A DNA stretch of 46,552 bases from Gemmataceae bacterium. Its GTDB lineage: Bacteria > Planctomycetota > Planctomycetia > Gemmatales > Gemmataceae. The stretch covers positions 1 to 46,552 of the forward strand of contig SHZY01000032.1 in the NCBI GenBank assembly GCA_009692065.1, read 5' to 3'. Position numbers and translations under genes: made by a program. Below the pieces are notes generated by a model. It saw only the letters and a program-made list of their open reading frames with translations, searched no databases and was not told the DNA's origin. Below, in pieces: positions 1 to 8,285 of this stretch (the first letter of the stretch is position 1; the number at the start of each line of letters is the position of its first letter).

Positions 1-114
1 AAAAACAGTTACCCAACGGGCATCAAGGTCACCGACGACGAACTGGCGTCGGTGAATCTTCGCCCAGCAAAGTTCCACGGCGAGTGGAACTATACCATCA
101 GGCCGTCCGGATGA
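1..114 (+). CDS. C-terminal end of a Rhodopirellula-type (ISAzo13 family) transposase, partial
   Basis: Frame 1 is open from the window edge to a TGA at 112-114 and encodes 37 residues. They include SYPTGIKVTDDELASVNL and end FHGEWNYTIRPSG. From family knowledge, YPTG.KV.D.E and FHG.WNYTI at the extreme C-terminus are typical of the DDE transposases annotated as Rhodopirellula transposase, placed in ISAzo13. The catalytic part lies outside the window, so whether the element is intact cannot be judged. No terminal inverted repeat could be assigned with the left end missing. Confidence 0.8.
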   Translation, partial: KNSYPTGIKVTDDELASVNLRPAKFHGEWNYTIRPSG

Positions 115-250
115 AGTTGTAACACTAATCGCCGGACAGCCCCTTAGCGTGGCGCCGTTGCAGCTAGTCGGGATGTCGTTCGCAACGGATCGGCAGGTGG
201 TGGCGGCGGTGCAGGCCTCGATGATGGCGATCAATAATCGCGGAAAGTAA
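115..250 (+). pseudogene. Possible 3' remnant of a gene interrupted by the insertion sequence
   Basis: Directly after the transposase stop, a different frame (codons from 110) is open to a TAA at 248-250. It reads DEVVTLIAGQPLSV, then APLQLVGMSFATDRQVVAAV, then QASMMAINNRGK. The composition is protein-like, but there is no plausible start, because the frame is closed by a stop near 53. This is what the tail of a gene split by the insertion would look like. It could also be chance, or belong to the element's end. The family is not recognised. Confidence 0.25.
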
Positions 251-269
251 AATAAGTGACGTCGCGATT

Positions 270-297
270 TTGCCGCTTGCGGCGCAGCAAGCGGCAA
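270..297. repeat. Perfect hairpin, CCGCTTGCGGC family
   Basis: TTGCCGCTTGC (270-280) and GCAAGCGGCAA (287-297) form a perfect 11-bp stem with a 6-nt loop. It lies just past the stop of the minus-strand PilZ-like frame. There is no T-run on either strand, so it is not a standard intrinsic terminator. The same arm sequence recurs at 8227-8270 and 26355-26411. Confidence 0.7.
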
Positions 298-301
298 CTC
301 G

Positions 302-535
302 TTAACTCGGCGAGGCGAGGTTCTGCCAGTCGCGATAGGGCAGATATTTCTGGAACTCGATGCCGGCGCAGTACGAGCCGTTCTCCATTTTGACCTGCCA
401 CCGCACCGTGCCCATCCGCTTGAGCGGTTGTTTCATGCCGTAGCCGCCGATGATGATTTCCACCTCGGCCGGCACGTCCAGGGCATGCGAAACAATCAAG
501 CGGACGCCGGTGTCCGAAAGATCGAGCAACTGCAC
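302..535 (-). CDS. PilZ-like domain protein, short, start uncertain
   Basis: The frame encodes about 77 residues from a GTG at 535. It has the PilZ-like pattern LLDLSDTGVRL (matching D.S..G), a central beta-rich stretch EVEIIIGGYG, and GTVRWQV with CAGIEF near the end (matching V.W ... G..F). PilZ domains bind cyclic di-GMP, but that needs an N-terminal RxxxR arginine motif. In the same frame upstream (about 536-590) the reading includes IRRNQTNKPPP, a possible remnant of that motif, yet there is no ATG or GTG before it. The gene may therefore be truncated, start at an unusual codon, or carry a frameshift. The family match is moderate and the integrity doubtful. Confidence 0.45.
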   Translation of the reverse strand: MQLLDLSDTGVRLIVSHALDVPAEVEIIIGGYGMKQPLKRMGTVRWQVKMENGSYCAGIEFQKYLPYRDWQNLASPS

Positions 536-877
536 GGCAAGGGCTGCGACCGGCGGTGGTTTGTTTGTCTGGTTGCGACGGATGTGTCCATGTTGTTCTC
601 CAGTCGAGCATAGGCCACACTTACCGCGAAGGCATATCGACGGCGTCGGTTTGCTGCGACGCGGAGCAGATCGCGTCGGACAGGGTCGTAGGTCGTTATG
701 CCAGCGTTCCGTTGCGCGTCGCGGCTAACCACGGTTGTGCCGGAAAAGTGGGCGTTTTGGTGTGGCAACACAAGTTATTAAAACCAAATGAATTCGGGAT
801 TTATTGCGTGACAACCGATGCCATAAAGGGTTATAGTGAGTGGTGAGAGCGACCCCATTCTTTCAGGATGCCAAACC
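536..877. other. Intergenic region between the PilZ-like fragment and the EF-hand gene
   Basis: This stretch of about 340 bp lies between divergently oriented genes. The part near 536-620 may hold the missing N-terminus of the PilZ-like gene. The right part (about 770-840) is AT-richer and holds a candidate promoter. Short frames here look like shadows, with no family features. Confidence 0.4.
808..837 (+). promoter_or_regulatory. Candidate sigma70-like promoter for the EF-hand gene
   Basis: GTGACA (808-813) and TATAGT (832-837) are spaced by 18 nt, about 40 nt before the chosen ATG at 878. The location in a locally AT-rich stretch supports it. It was found by eye only. Confidence 0.35.
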
Positions 878-2047
878 ATGCGCGCCGTCACCTTCTTCGG
901 TCTGCTGATTTTGGGATTTGCCGCGATTGTCATTACTCCCGCCATAACCAGCGGGCAGCCGGGCGGCGGGTTCGGGGGCAAGGGGAACAAGGGGACCAAA
1001 GGCGGCGGCACCGGCGGCATGACCTTTGATGCCGGCGGGATGTTCGACCGGCTTGCCAACGGTCGGACTTCTATTCCGACTTCAGAAATCCGCACGCGAA
1101 ACCCCGAGGCCCTTCAAGAATTCCTCAAGGAACGCGGCATCACGAACGGGCAGCTCACGCGTCAGCAGTATGTCGATTACACACAACAAGCGATTGCGCG
1201 CTTCACTGCCAACCCCGGCGGCGGGATGGGCGGCAAAGGAACTCCCACCACCGGCGGCGGAACCGCTGACGGCGGGGGGGGCGGAGGCAAAAAAGGCGGC
1301 TTCGGCGGCGGCGGCAACCCATTCAGTCCTCCCGGCAGCGGCGGCGGCGTCATCACCTTGAACCCGAGCGTCCAGTTCAATCCCGACGCCCTCAATCAGG
1401 CCGCCGACACTGAATTTCGGCGCCGCGATGGCAACGGCGACGGGAACTTGAACTCCGATGAGATGCCCCAGCAACTCCGCGGCAGCGTAACCAAGTGGGA
1501 CAAGAACGGCGACACCTTCATCGACATCAATGAATTCCGCGAGTACTTCATGGCCCGCATCCTCGGCGGCGACGACTCGCAAGGCACCCGCGGCGTCGCC
1601 TCGATCATCATCGAAGAGGAAGAACTCGATCGCAAGCCCGTCGTCTATCGCGCCGGCGGCAAAATGCCTCCGGGCATGCCTGGCTGGTTCAAGGAAATGG
1701 ATATCGACGAAGATGGCCAAATCGCTGTGTGGGAGTGGCGCAAAGCCGGCAAGTCGCTCGATGAGTTCACTTCCTGGGATATTAACGACGATGGCCTCGT
1801 CACCCCCGATGAGGCCGTTCGCCAGCAAACCTCGCTCAACAAGGCCAATGGTATATCATCGAGCGGTGAGAAGCCGGCCTTCGGCGGTTTTGGCGGCTTC
1901 GGCGGCAAGGGCGGCGGCAAGAAGGGGGGCGGCGGGTTTGGCACTCCTCCCGATGGCAGCACCGGCGAGAGACCGGCCTTCGGTGGCTTCGGCAAAGGTG
2001 GGGGCGGCAAGGGCGGAAGCAAAAAGGACAAAACCGGTGGACAGTAA
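878..2047 (+). CDS. Secreted EF-hand protein with glycine-rich linkers
   Basis: The product is 389 aa. The ATG at 878 was preferred to 836 because it starts a signal peptide (MRAVTFFGLLILGF...) and has an AGGA ribosome site about 9 nt upstream. Four calcium-binding-type loops are visible: DGNGDGNLNSDE (about residues 183-194), DKNGDTFIDINE (208-219), DIDEDGQIAVWE (274-285) and DINDDGLVTPDE (301-312). Before and after these are long Gly/Lys stretches (GGFGGKG, GGGKKGGGG), probably flexible. The protein is likely exported and calcium binding. EF-hand proteins of this kind are common in planctomycetes and their partners are generally unknown. A strong terminator follows, so it is probably monocistronic. 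Confidence 0.85.
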   Translation: MRAVTFFGLLILGFAAIVITPAITSGQPGGGFGGKGNKGTKGGGTGGMTFDAGGMFDRLANGRTSIPTSEIRTRNPEALQEFLKERGITNGQLTRQQYVDYTQQAIARFTANPGGGMGGKGTPTTGGGTADGGGGGGKKGGFGGGGNPFSPPGSGGGVITLNPSVQFNPDALNQAADTEFRRRDGNGDGNLNSDEMPQQLRGSVTKWDKNGDTFIDINEFREYFMARILGGDDSQGTRGVASIIIEEEELDRKPVVYRAGGKMPPGMPGWFKEMDIDEDGQIAVWEWRKAGKSLDEFTSWDINDDGLVTPDEAVRQQTSLNKANGISSSGEKPAFGGFGGFGGKGGGKKGGGGFGTPPDGSTGERPAFGGFGKGGGGKGGSKKDKTGGQ

Positions 2048-2073
2048 CCGTTGATGCTCTCAGTATCCAACCA

Positions 2074-2101
2074 GCCCGCGGCTTATTGCCGCGGGCTTTT
2101 T
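2074..2101 (+). terminator. Intrinsic terminator after the EF-hand gene
   Basis: GCCCGCGGC (2074-2082) and GCCGCGGGC (2088-2096) form a perfect 9-bp GC stem with loop TTATT, followed by TTTTT. It ends where the convergent hydrolase gene ends and has no T-run on the minus strand. Confidence 0.85.
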
Positions 2102-2991
2102 CATTGGGCGATGACGTACGCCGGCCGCAGCACTTTCCACATCGTTTCCGCCATCAACTCATGACCGGCCGGCGAGAGGTGAACGCCATCGCCGGTCGCT
2201 CCAGCGGACGACAACACGCCGATGAGCACCCGCCGTGGAATCAGAATGACGCCGTGCTGGTGCGCCAGCCGCCGCTGAATTTGACCGAATCGGTTGGCGA
2301 AAGGAGGCAACGGCAATTCGAGCAAGATCACGGTGCGGTTCGGCCGGCAGACATCGGTCAGCAGTTGATCCAGCCTTTCCTCGAACAGGTCGGAGGTCGT
2401 GCTGCCGAGCAGATCGTTGCCGCCGATCTCGAGCAACACCAGGCCCGGCGCGGCGCCGATGCGCTCAACCTGCTTTCGCGCGGAACCGACCGTCGCGCCC
2501 ATTTGTGAGAAATCGCCGACGTCGATCTCGTATTTTTTCTCGAATTTTCGTGGCCAGGTGTTCTGTTCGACGCTCGTCATTCCCGCACTGATCGAATCGC
2601 CAATCACGTAAAGCGTCGGGTTGCCAAGCGGCGGAAGGGTGGGCGTAAAATGATACGGCAACTCCATCACCAGTGCGAGCAACCACGCCGCTAGCACCGC
2701 CGGCCGGGCCGCCAGGACAATTTTTTTGTGGGCCGGGTTCGCATACCATTCCAGCGGCAGCCAGATCAAAGTGAACGTTGCGACTAAACCATACAGCCAC
2801 CAATCCAAGGGTATGGCAGAAATCGCCACGAAAATGCCGCCGATCAGCACGGCGAGATTGCGCGCAAGTTGCAATGCCCGGCCTTGAACGGACGCAGAAC
2901 CGGCGACGCCCAGAATGACCGAGCCTAATCCGACAAAGAACGCCAAGCCGCTCCCCACGAAGTAGATCGCCAGGTCGAGGCAATAGTCCAT
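2101..2991 (-). CDS. Membrane-anchored SGNH/GDSL hydrolase
   Basis: The product is 296 aa. The first ~110 residues form about four hydrophobic segments (for example AIYFVGSGLAFFVGLGSVIL and PAVLAAWLLALVM), followed by an SGNH hydrolase domain. Block I is VIGDSISAGM with the Ser nucleophile near residue 133. Block III is GGNDLLG near 190. Block V is DGVHLSPAGHELM near the end, with the Asp and His of the catalytic dyad. The family acts as esterases, lipases or acyl transferases on lipids or cell-envelope glycans. The substrate here cannot be read from sequence, and the domain probably faces outside the cytoplasm. It is followed on the minus strand's 3' side by the convergent EF-hand gene. Confidence 0.85.
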   Translation of the reverse strand: MDYCLDLAIYFVGSGLAFFVGLGSVILGVAGSASVQGRALQLARNLAVLIGGIFVAISAIPLDWWLYGLVATFTLIWLPLEWYANPAHKKIVLAARPAVLAAWLLALVMELPYHFTPTLPPLGNPTLYVIGDSISAGMTSVEQNTWPRKFEKKYEIDVGDFSQMGATVGSARKQVERIGAAPGLVLLEIGGNDLLGSTTSDLFEERLDQLLTDVCRPNRTVILLELPLPPFANRFGQIQRRLAHQHGVILIPRRVLIGVLSSAGATGDGVHLSPAGHELMAETMWKVLRPAYVIAQ

Positions 2992-3115
2992 CGGTGTCTC
3001 TAAGCTTAAGCTTTCGGTTTACCCATTCAGCGTTTCACCGGCAGCGACTTCTCGATCCAACCGACCGCATACCGTAATAGAATGTTTGCCGCGAGCGCTA
3101 AACGCCAAGCGGGTG

Positions 3116-3988
3116 TCATCTCATTTCCAGCACCACGCGGAAGCCGGTGGTGTAACTTTTCTCGTCCGGGGGCAAATGGTTGCGGCCCGCGCTTCGGCAC
3201 GCTTTCGCAGAGGACGGCCAGGCCCCGCCGCGCAACACGCGCTCCGTCCCGTTGGCAGGTCCGGGCGGATCGTCCTTCGGGCTCTTCTTGTAATAATCGG
3301 CCGCATACCAGTCGGAACACCACTCCTGCGCGTTGCCGTGCATGTCGAACAGGTGAAACTTGTTCTCCTTGTACTCGCCGCACGGTACGGTGACGCGATA
3401 AAACGGGCCGGCTTCCTCCTTGCCGTAGGACGAATAGGCAAGGCCGTTGATGTTGCCGAGATTTCCGTTGAAGTCGTTGCCCATATGAAAGACCGTCTTG
3501 CTTCCCGCCCGGCAGGCATACTCCCATTCGGCCTCGGTGGGGAGGCGGTACGTTTTGCCTTCTTTGGCGCTGAGTTTCTTGCAGAACTCGACGGCATCGT
3601 TCCATGAGACGCGTTCAACGGGGTGACTCGATGTGTCCTTGCGGCCGACGCGCTGTTTGCCGCCGCCGTTCTTGGCGAAGAAGCTCGGATTGTTGCCCAA
3701 GATCTTCGCGTACTCGCCTTGAGTGACCTCGTAGGTGCCCAGGTGGAACGGCTTGGTGATCGCGACTTCGTGCTGAAGCTCATCGCTGCCGCGATGCACT
3801 TCGTTCTCGGGCGAGCCCATCACGAATTTGCCGGGGGCAATGGGGACGAGCATCATGCCGATGGAGTTAGTGATGACTTTGACGTCGTCCTTGGGCTGTT
3901 CGGCGCCAAGCTGGCAATACCACCCGACGCCGCCCGCTACACTGGCCAAGAGGAGAACAACGGCCCCGACAATCAGGATTCTGCGCAT
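3116..3988 (-). CDS. FGE/SUMF1-domain protein, membrane anchored
   Basis: The product is 290 aa. An N-terminal signal anchor (ILIVGAVVLLLASVAGGVGW) is followed by a formylglycine-generating-enzyme-like domain: SIGMMLVPIAPGKFVMGS, then YEVTQGEYAKIL, YRLPTEAEWEYACRAG, DMHGNAQEWCSDWYAADYY, and RVLRGGAWPSSAKACRSAGR. These are the hallmarks of the SUMF1 family. The C-terminal GGAWPSSAKAC segment appears to lack the two active-site cysteines of true sulfatase-modifying enzymes, so sulfatase activation is doubtful. A binding or structural role is more likely, as for many planctomycete members. Its start faces trpE across a short divergent region containing a hairpin. Confidence 0.85.
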   Translation of the reverse strand: MRRILIVGAVVLLLASVAGGVGWYCQLGAEQPKDDVKVITNSIGMMLVPIAPGKFVMGSPENEVHRGSDELQHEVAITKPFHLGTYEVTQGEYAKILGNNPSFFAKNGGGKQRVGRKDTSSHPVERVSWNDAVEFCKKLSAKEGKTYRLPTEAEWEYACRAGSKTVFHMGNDFNGNLGNINGLAYSSYGKEEAGPFYRVTVPCGEYKENKFHLFDMHGNAQEWCSDWYAADYYKKSPKDDPPGPANGTERVLRGGAWPSSAKACRSAGRNHLPPDEKSYTTGFRVVLEMR

Positions 3989-4016
3989 GTTTCAGCCTCT
4001 TCAGGCGTGAAAAAAT

Positions 4017-4045
4017 CTTAGCACAGGCAAGATGCCCGTGCTAAG
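4017..4045. repeat. Hairpin between the SUMF1 gene and trpE
   Basis: CTTAGCAC (4017-4024) pairs with GTGCTAAG (4038-4045). An inner GGCA/TGCC pair and a 3-nt loop make a nearly complete 13-bp stem. It lies between divergent genes, so it cannot be a terminator for either. Confidence 0.65.
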
Positions 4046-4149
4046 AGAAATGAGTCTAATCGACGCCGTTGCGATTGTCACGCGCCAAAATTCGCGTGCG
4101 GCCTCTCCCCGCGATGGCGCTTGGTCGGTAAATCAGGTGGGAGGTCCGT

Positions 4150-5634
4150 ATGTCACATCAACCCGAGTTGCCGCGATTCCTGGAGCTGGCGAAGCAGCAT
4201 CGCCTGGTGCCGGTCTATCGGCAACTCGTCGGCGATACGCTGACGCCCGTGATCGCATTCCACAAGATTCAGGATGGCGACTGGTCGTTTCTCTGCGAAA
4301 GTGTGATCGGCGGCGAGCGTGTCGGGCGCTACAGCTTCCTCGGCTCCGGCCCGTTCCTGCGCTTCCAGGCCTGGGATCGGCAGGTTCGCATCGAGGATGG
4401 CAAGACACGCGAACTTCACCACGACGATCCGCTTCGCCTGCTTGAAGAGACCATGGCCGAGTACCGTACGCCGCCGATGCCTGGTCTGCCGCGATTTTGC
4501 GGCGGCGCCGTCGGCTATGCGGGCTACGACACGGTCCGCTATGTCGAGCATTTGGATCATCCGCCGCTCGATGATCGCCAGCTGCCGGATCTGTGCTTCG
4601 CGTTTTACGATCGCATGGTGATCTTCGATCACATCAACAAGACCATCGCCGTCGTCGCACACGCTCACGTCGATGCCCAGAACCCGCGACAAAGTTATGA
4701 CGAGGCATGCCGGCGCGTCGATGAGCTGGTCGAGCGCTTGAAGCAACGTAACGCGGAGCTGCCGCTGTCGGACATCGCGCCGGGCGGTTCGGTGGGGCGG
4801 AAGTATCAATCAAACTTTGCCACGGGCGATTTCGAGAAAGCAGTCGAGAAGGCGCAGGAGTACATCCGGGCGGGCGACGTTTTCCAGGTAGTGCTGAGCC
4901 AACGTTTCACCACGGAGACGACGGCGCAACCGTTTGACATCTACCGCACGCTGCGCGTTGTCAATCCGAGCCCCTTCATGTTTTACCTGTCGCTGGGGCC
5001 GGATTTGCGGCTCGTCGGCAGTTCGCCGGAGATCATGGTTCGCGTCGAGGAGGACAAGGTGACGATCCGTCCCCTGGCCGGCACGCGCAGGCGCGGCAAG
5101 ACGGAGGAGGAAGACCAGCGCCTCGCTGACGAGCTGATCTCGGACCCGAAAGAGCGGGCGGAACACATCATGCTGGTCGACCTGGGCCGCAATGACGTCG
5201 GCCGTGTGGCTCGCTATGGCACGGTGCAGCTCAGCGACGTGATGCAGGTCGAGCGCTACAGCCACGTGATGCACATATGCAGCAACGTGATCGGCCGCTT
5301 GCAGCCTGGCATGAGCGCGTTCGATGCGCTGCGCTCGTGTTTGCCCGCGGGAACCTTGAGCGGGGCGCCGAAGGTGCGGGCGATGCAGATCATCGACGAA
5401 CTGGAGCCGCACCGCCGCGGGCCGTACGGCGGCGCCGTCGGCTATGTAGATTTCTGCGGCAGCATGGACACGTGTATCGCCTTGCGCACCATGGTGATCA
5501 AGGGACAGACCGTCTATGTACAGGCCGGGGCAGGCATCGTCGCCGACAGTGTGCCTGCGTCCGAGCGCGAGGAGTGCGAGAACAAGGCGATGGGGCTGCT
5601 GCGGGCGCTGGAAATTGCGGAGACCCAGATGTAA
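4150..5634 (+). CDS. trpE: Anthranilate synthase component I
   Basis: The product is 494 aa, normal for TrpE. It converts chorismate plus ammonia, supplied by the glutamine amidotransferase TrpG, to anthranilate, the first step of tryptophan synthesis. The N-terminal domain carries [20 protein letters not shown], which matches the LLES tryptophan-feedback region of TrpE and argues against PabB. The chorismate-binding domain shows [50 protein letters not shown] and [10 protein letters not shown]. The ATG at 4150 has a GGGAGG site just upstream. No trpG or other trp gene is adjacent in the window, so the pathway is probably dispersed. Confidence 0.95.
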   Translation: MSHQPELPRFLELAKQHRLVPVYRQLVGDTLTPVIAFHKIQDGDWSFLCESVIGGERVGRYSFLGSGPFLRFQAWDRQVRIEDGKTRELHHDDPLRLLEETMAEYRTPPMPGLPRFCGGAVGYAGYDTVRYVEHLDHPPLDDRQLPDLCFAFYDRMVIFDHINKTIAVVAHAHVDAQNPRQSYDEACRRVDELVERLKQRNAELPLSDIAPGGSVGRKYQSNFATGDFEKAVEKAQEYIRAGDVFQVVLSQRFTTETTAQPFDIYRTLRVVNPSPFMFYLSLGPDLRLVGSSPEIMVRVEEDKVTIRPLAGTRRRGKTEEEDQRLADELISDPKERAEHIMLVDLGRNDVGRVARYGTVQLSDVMQVERYSHVMHICSNVIGRLQPGMSAFDALRSCLPAGTLSGAPKVRAMQIIDELEPHRRGPYGGAVGYVDFCGSMDTCIALRTMVIKGQTVYVQAGAGIVADSVPASEREECENKAMGLLRALEIAETQM

Positions 5635-5643
5635 GCCGCTCGG

Positions 5644-5703
5644 CGTTTAGCGCCCGCCCGACCGCGGGTTTTACCTCTGACGCTTTCGCGTGGGCGCTAA
5701 ACG
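5644..5703. repeat. Interrupted palindrome, TTTAGCGCCCGC family
   Basis: CGTTTAGCGCCC (5644-5655) and GGGCGCTAAACG (5692-5703) are perfect inverted arms around about 36 nt that includes another GC-rich segment. It sits between trpE and the rpmE promoter. It shares its arms with 10881-10924 and 29346-29383. Confidence 0.75.
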
Positions 5704-5716
5704 CGGAGCTGAGACC

Positions 5717-5744
5717 TTGCTGTTTCTCAGTCCATCGTTATAAT
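5717..5744 (+). promoter_or_regulatory. Candidate promoter for rpmE
   Basis: A consensus -10 TATAAT (5739-5744) lies 16 nt after TTGCTG (5717-5722), about 38 nt before the rpmE ATG. The -10 is a full consensus match but the -35 is only partial. Confidence 0.45.
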
Positions 5745-5781
5745 TGCAGGGAGGCCAAGGACCCAAAAACCGAGCGAACCC

Positions 5782-6030
5782 ATGAAAAAAGACATCCACC
5801 CAAAATACGAAGAAGCGACCGTGAGCTGCGGCTGCGGCAACAAGTTCACGACACGCAGCACCAAGAAGGCCATCTCCGTCGAAATCTGCTCGGCGTGCCA
5901 TCCGTTCTTCACCGGTAAGATGAAGTTCGTTGACACCACGGGCCGCGTCGAGAAGTTCCAGAAGAAGTACAACTGGGCAAGCCGCAAAAAGGCCGAGGAC
6001 GTACCAGCCGCTGCCGCCGAAGCCAAGTAG
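5782..6030 (+). CDS. rpmE: 50S ribosomal protein L31
   Basis: The product is 82 aa. It begins [20 protein letters not shown] and continues to [26 protein letters not shown], the standard L31 sequence. The CGC...CSAC cysteines make this the zinc-binding (C+) form of L31, a large-subunit protein at the intersubunit bridge. The Lys/Ala-rich tail ([14 protein letters not shown]) is slightly longer than in many homologues. It has its own candidate promoter upstream and a strong terminator downstream, ahead of prfA. The rpmE-prfA-prmC order is common in bacteria. Confidence 0.97.
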   Translation: MKKDIHPKYEEATVSCGCGNKFTTRSTKKAISVEICSACHPFFTGKMKFVDTTGRVEKFQKKYNWASRKKAEDVPAAAAEAK

Positions 6031-6046
6031 CTCCCGTCAATTACCG

Positions 6047-6082
6047 AGGCAAAAGGGCGTTCGTGCGTCCTTTTGCCTTTTT
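6047..6082 (+). terminator. Intrinsic terminator after rpmE
   Basis: AGGCAAAAGG (6047-6056) pairs with CCTTTTGCCT (6069-6078). The stem is extended inward by a G-T and two C-G pairs, has a short loop, and is followed by TTTT. It separates rpmE from prfA. Confidence 0.8.
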
Positions 6083-6108
6083 CATTTTCGCTGAATCCCG
6101 TTGCAAGT

Positions 6109-6135
6109 CCCAGGATGAGCGCAGCGATTCCTGGG
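6109..6135. repeat. Short palindrome before prfA
   Basis: CCCAGGA (6109-6115) and TCCTGGG (6129-6135) form inverted arms around a 13-nt centre, TGAGCGCAGCGAT. It ends 20 nt before the prfA start. It could affect translation of prfA or be another dispersed repeat. Confidence 0.5.
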
Positions 6136-6155
6136 GTTCACACTGTGAAAATACC

Positions 6156-7247
6156 ATGTGGCCCGCATTCGAACAGGCCTTGACTCGCCATCATGAACTC
6201 GAGACGATGCTCGGCGATCCGACCGTCATCGGCGATCGTATGCGCTACACTAAGCTCGCCAAGGAGCACGGCGCCTTGCAGAAGACGATCAAGCCCTACG
6301 TCGAATTCCTTGCCGTCACCGACGAGATGCAGCAGGCGAAGTCGATGCTGGACGGCGCCGATGCCGAGATCCAGGCGATGGTCGCGGCGGAATTGAAAAC
6401 GCTGGGTGCGCGCGAATCGGAGCTGCGCACCAGGCTCGAAGACATCTTGCTCATGGGCGGCGAGGACTACACCAGCATCATCATGGAAATCCGCGCCGGC
6501 ACCGGCGGCGACGAGGCGGCGATCTTTGCCGGCGACTTGCTCCGCATGTACACCACGTATGCGCGCGACCATGGTTGGAAGGTCGAAGAGATCTCCTTCA
6601 GCCCCGGCGAGCAGGGAGGATACAAGGAAATCATCTTGAGCGTCAGTGGCGACGACGCCTTCCAGCACCTCAAGTACGAAAGCGGCGGCCATCGCGTCCA
6701 GCGCGTGCCCAAGACCGAGACGCAGGGGCGCATCCACACTTCGGCAGCGACCGTCGCCGTCATGCCGGAGCCGGATGAGGTTGAAGTCGATATCAAGGAT
6801 TCAGACATCGAATGGGAACGCATGCGGGCCGGTGGGGCAGGGGGGCAGCACGTCAACAAGACTGAAAGCGCCGTCCGCATCTGGTACCGCAAGGGCACAC
6901 CCGACGAGATGGAAGTGAAGTGCCAGGACGAACGCAGCCAAAGCAAGAATTACGATCGGGCGATGCGTGTGCTGCGCAGCCGGGTGTTCGAATATCAGCG
7001 AGAAAAGCTGCACAAGGCCCGCTCCGCCCAGCGCAAAAGCCTGATCGGTTCCGGCGACCGCGGCGAGCGCATCCGCACCTACAATTTTCCGCAGAATCGC
7101 GTCACGGATCATCGCATCAACGAATCGTGGTACCAACTCGACGCCATCGTCTTGGGCGGCCTCAGCGGCGTCATCGATGCCCTGCGCGCATTCGACCGGA
7201 AACAGCGGCTGGAAGGCGGCAACTTACCTTCCAGCGATGCGGGTTGA
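6156..7247 (+). CDS. prfA: Peptide chain release factor 1
   Basis: The product is 363 aa from the ATG at 6156 (MWPAFEQALTRHHELETML). An upstream in-frame ATG at 6063 overlaps the rpmE terminator and adds non-conserved residues. It recognises UAA and UAG stop codons and triggers peptide release. The catalytic GGQ is at residues 229-231 within RAGGAGGQHVNKTESAVR. The family segment MEIRAGTGGDEAAIFAGDL is present upstream of it. The GGQ glutamine is the target of the methyltransferase encoded by the next gene, prmC. The codon-recognition region was not assigned residue by residue. Confidence 0.95.
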   Translation: MWPAFEQALTRHHELETMLGDPTVIGDRMRYTKLAKEHGALQKTIKPYVEFLAVTDEMQQAKSMLDGADAEIQAMVAAELKTLGARESELRTRLEDILLMGGEDYTSIIMEIRAGTGGDEAAIFAGDLLRMYTTYARDHGWKVEEISFSPGEQGGYKEIILSVSGDDAFQHLKYESGGHRVQRVPKTETQGRIHTSAATVAVMPEPDEVEVDIKDSDIEWERMRAGGAGGQHVNKTESAVRIWYRKGTPDEMEVKCQDERSQSKNYDRAMRVLRSRVFEYQREKLHKARSAQRKSLIGSGDRGERIRTYNFPQNRVTDHRINESWYQLDAIVLGGLSGVIDALRAFDRKQRLEGGNLPSSDAG

Positions 7248-7294
7248 TGTGCGATAATGCTCGATGATATCGCAATCATCTGCAACTCGATCTT

Positions 7295-7332
7295 CGTTTA
7301 GCGTTCGCGTGACGCAATGCGAACGCCAAACG
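7295..7332. repeat. Palindrome between prfA and prmC, TTTAGCG family
   Basis: CGTTTAGCGTTCGC (7295-7308) and GCGAACGCCAAACG (7319-7332) form a 14-bp stem with one mismatch and a 10-nt loop. It ends 16 nt before the prmC start, between two genes that are normally cotranscribed. Confidence 0.7.
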
Positions 7333-7348
7333 AGGAATGGGAAATCAC

Positions 7349-8227
7349 ATGGCCACCGCCACGGAACAGGTCTGGACCCTCGGTGCCTTGCTGGATTGGA
7401 CCGCCAAGCACCTCGCCGAGAAAAACATCGACACCGCTCGCCTCGATGCCGAAGTGCTGCTCGCCCACGCCGTCGGCTGTAATCGCATCGATCTTTACGG
7501 CAGCCGCTACTCGGAGGCGGCGTCTGCCGAAGTTAAGCAGAAATATCGCGAAATGATCCGCAAACGCCTCGAGGGTTGCCCGGTGGCGTATCTCGTTGGC
7601 CGCAAGGAGTTCTACGGGCTGGAGCTCAAAGTTTCGCCCGCCGTCCTCATCCCGCGACCCGACAGCGAGCATGTCGTCATGGAGTGCTTGACGCTCGCCA
7701 AGGCGATGAACAGGCCGCGCATCGTCGATATCGGCACCGGTTCCGGCAATCTCGCCATTGCCATCGCCAAGCATCATCCCGGGGCAGAAGTGACGGCTAT
7801 CGACAAGAGCGTGGATGCACTCAAGGTCGCGCAAGAAAACGCAGCCAAGCTTGGCGTCGCCCAGCGAATCCGTTTTCTGGAAGGCGATCTCTTTGCGCCG
7901 CTCGGGGCCGACGAACAGTTTCATTTCATCGTCAGCAATCCCCCCTACATCGCCGAGGAAGACGTTCCGAAGCTGCCGGTCGGCGTACGTCAATTCGAGC
8001 CTCTGCAAGCTCTATCAGGCGGCCCAGGCGGCTTCGTCGTGTTCGATCGCTTGATCGCGGAGAGCCGAGCGCGACTTCTGCCGGGCGGCTATCTAATTGT
8101 CGAAATCGGCTCGCCGCAAGAGAAGCCCGCATGCGAAAAACTGACGGCAATCCCGGAGTTTTCGCTGGCGCCGACCGTTTTCGATTTTTCGGGACATCCA
8201 CGCGTGCTGCGCGTCCACCGAAAATAG
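7349..8227 (+). CDS. prmC: Release factor glutamine methyltransferase
   Basis: The product is 292 aa from the second ATG (MATATEQVWTLGALLDWTA). An ATG four codons upstream is also possible. It uses S-adenosylmethionine to methylate the GGQ glutamine of release factors. A helical N-terminal domain is followed by a Rossmann methyltransferase domain. That domain has VDIGTGSGNLAIAIAKHHP (SAM binding), VTAIDKSVDALKVAQENA, and FIVSNPPYIAEEDV with the NPPY motif at residues 197-200. Adjacency to prfA supports the assignment. Confidence 0.93.
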   Translation: MATATEQVWTLGALLDWTAKHLAEKNIDTARLDAEVLLAHAVGCNRIDLYGSRYSEAASAEVKQKYREMIRKRLEGCPVAYLVGRKEFYGLELKVSPAVLIPRPDSEHVVMECLTLAKAMNRPRIVDIGTGSGNLAIAIAKHHPGAEVTAIDKSVDALKVAQENAAKLGVAQRIRFLEGDLFAPLGADEQFHFIVSNPPYIAEEDVPKLPVGVRQFEPLQALSGGPGGFVVFDRLIAESRARLLPGGYLIVEIGSPQEKPACEKLTAIPEFSLAPTVFDFSGHPRVLRVHRK

Positions 8228-8270
8228 CCGCTTGCGGCGTAGCATCCTCGCGTGCCACGTCGCAAGCGGC
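8227..8270. repeat. Palindrome after prmC, CCGCTTGCGGC family
   Basis: GCCGCTTGCG (8227-8236) and CGCAAGCGGC (8261-8270) are perfect 10-nt arms. The centre contains a degenerate GTAGCATCC...CGCG segment resembling the inner TTAGCG arms of other elements. Confidence 0.6.
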
Positions 8271-8285
8271 GCGGTGGATTCCTGC

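Noticed and set aside
1082..1828. Long minus-strand frame opposite the EF-hand gene
   Set aside because: It is the antisense shadow of a high-GC gene whose plus-strand frame has a signal peptide and four EF-hands.
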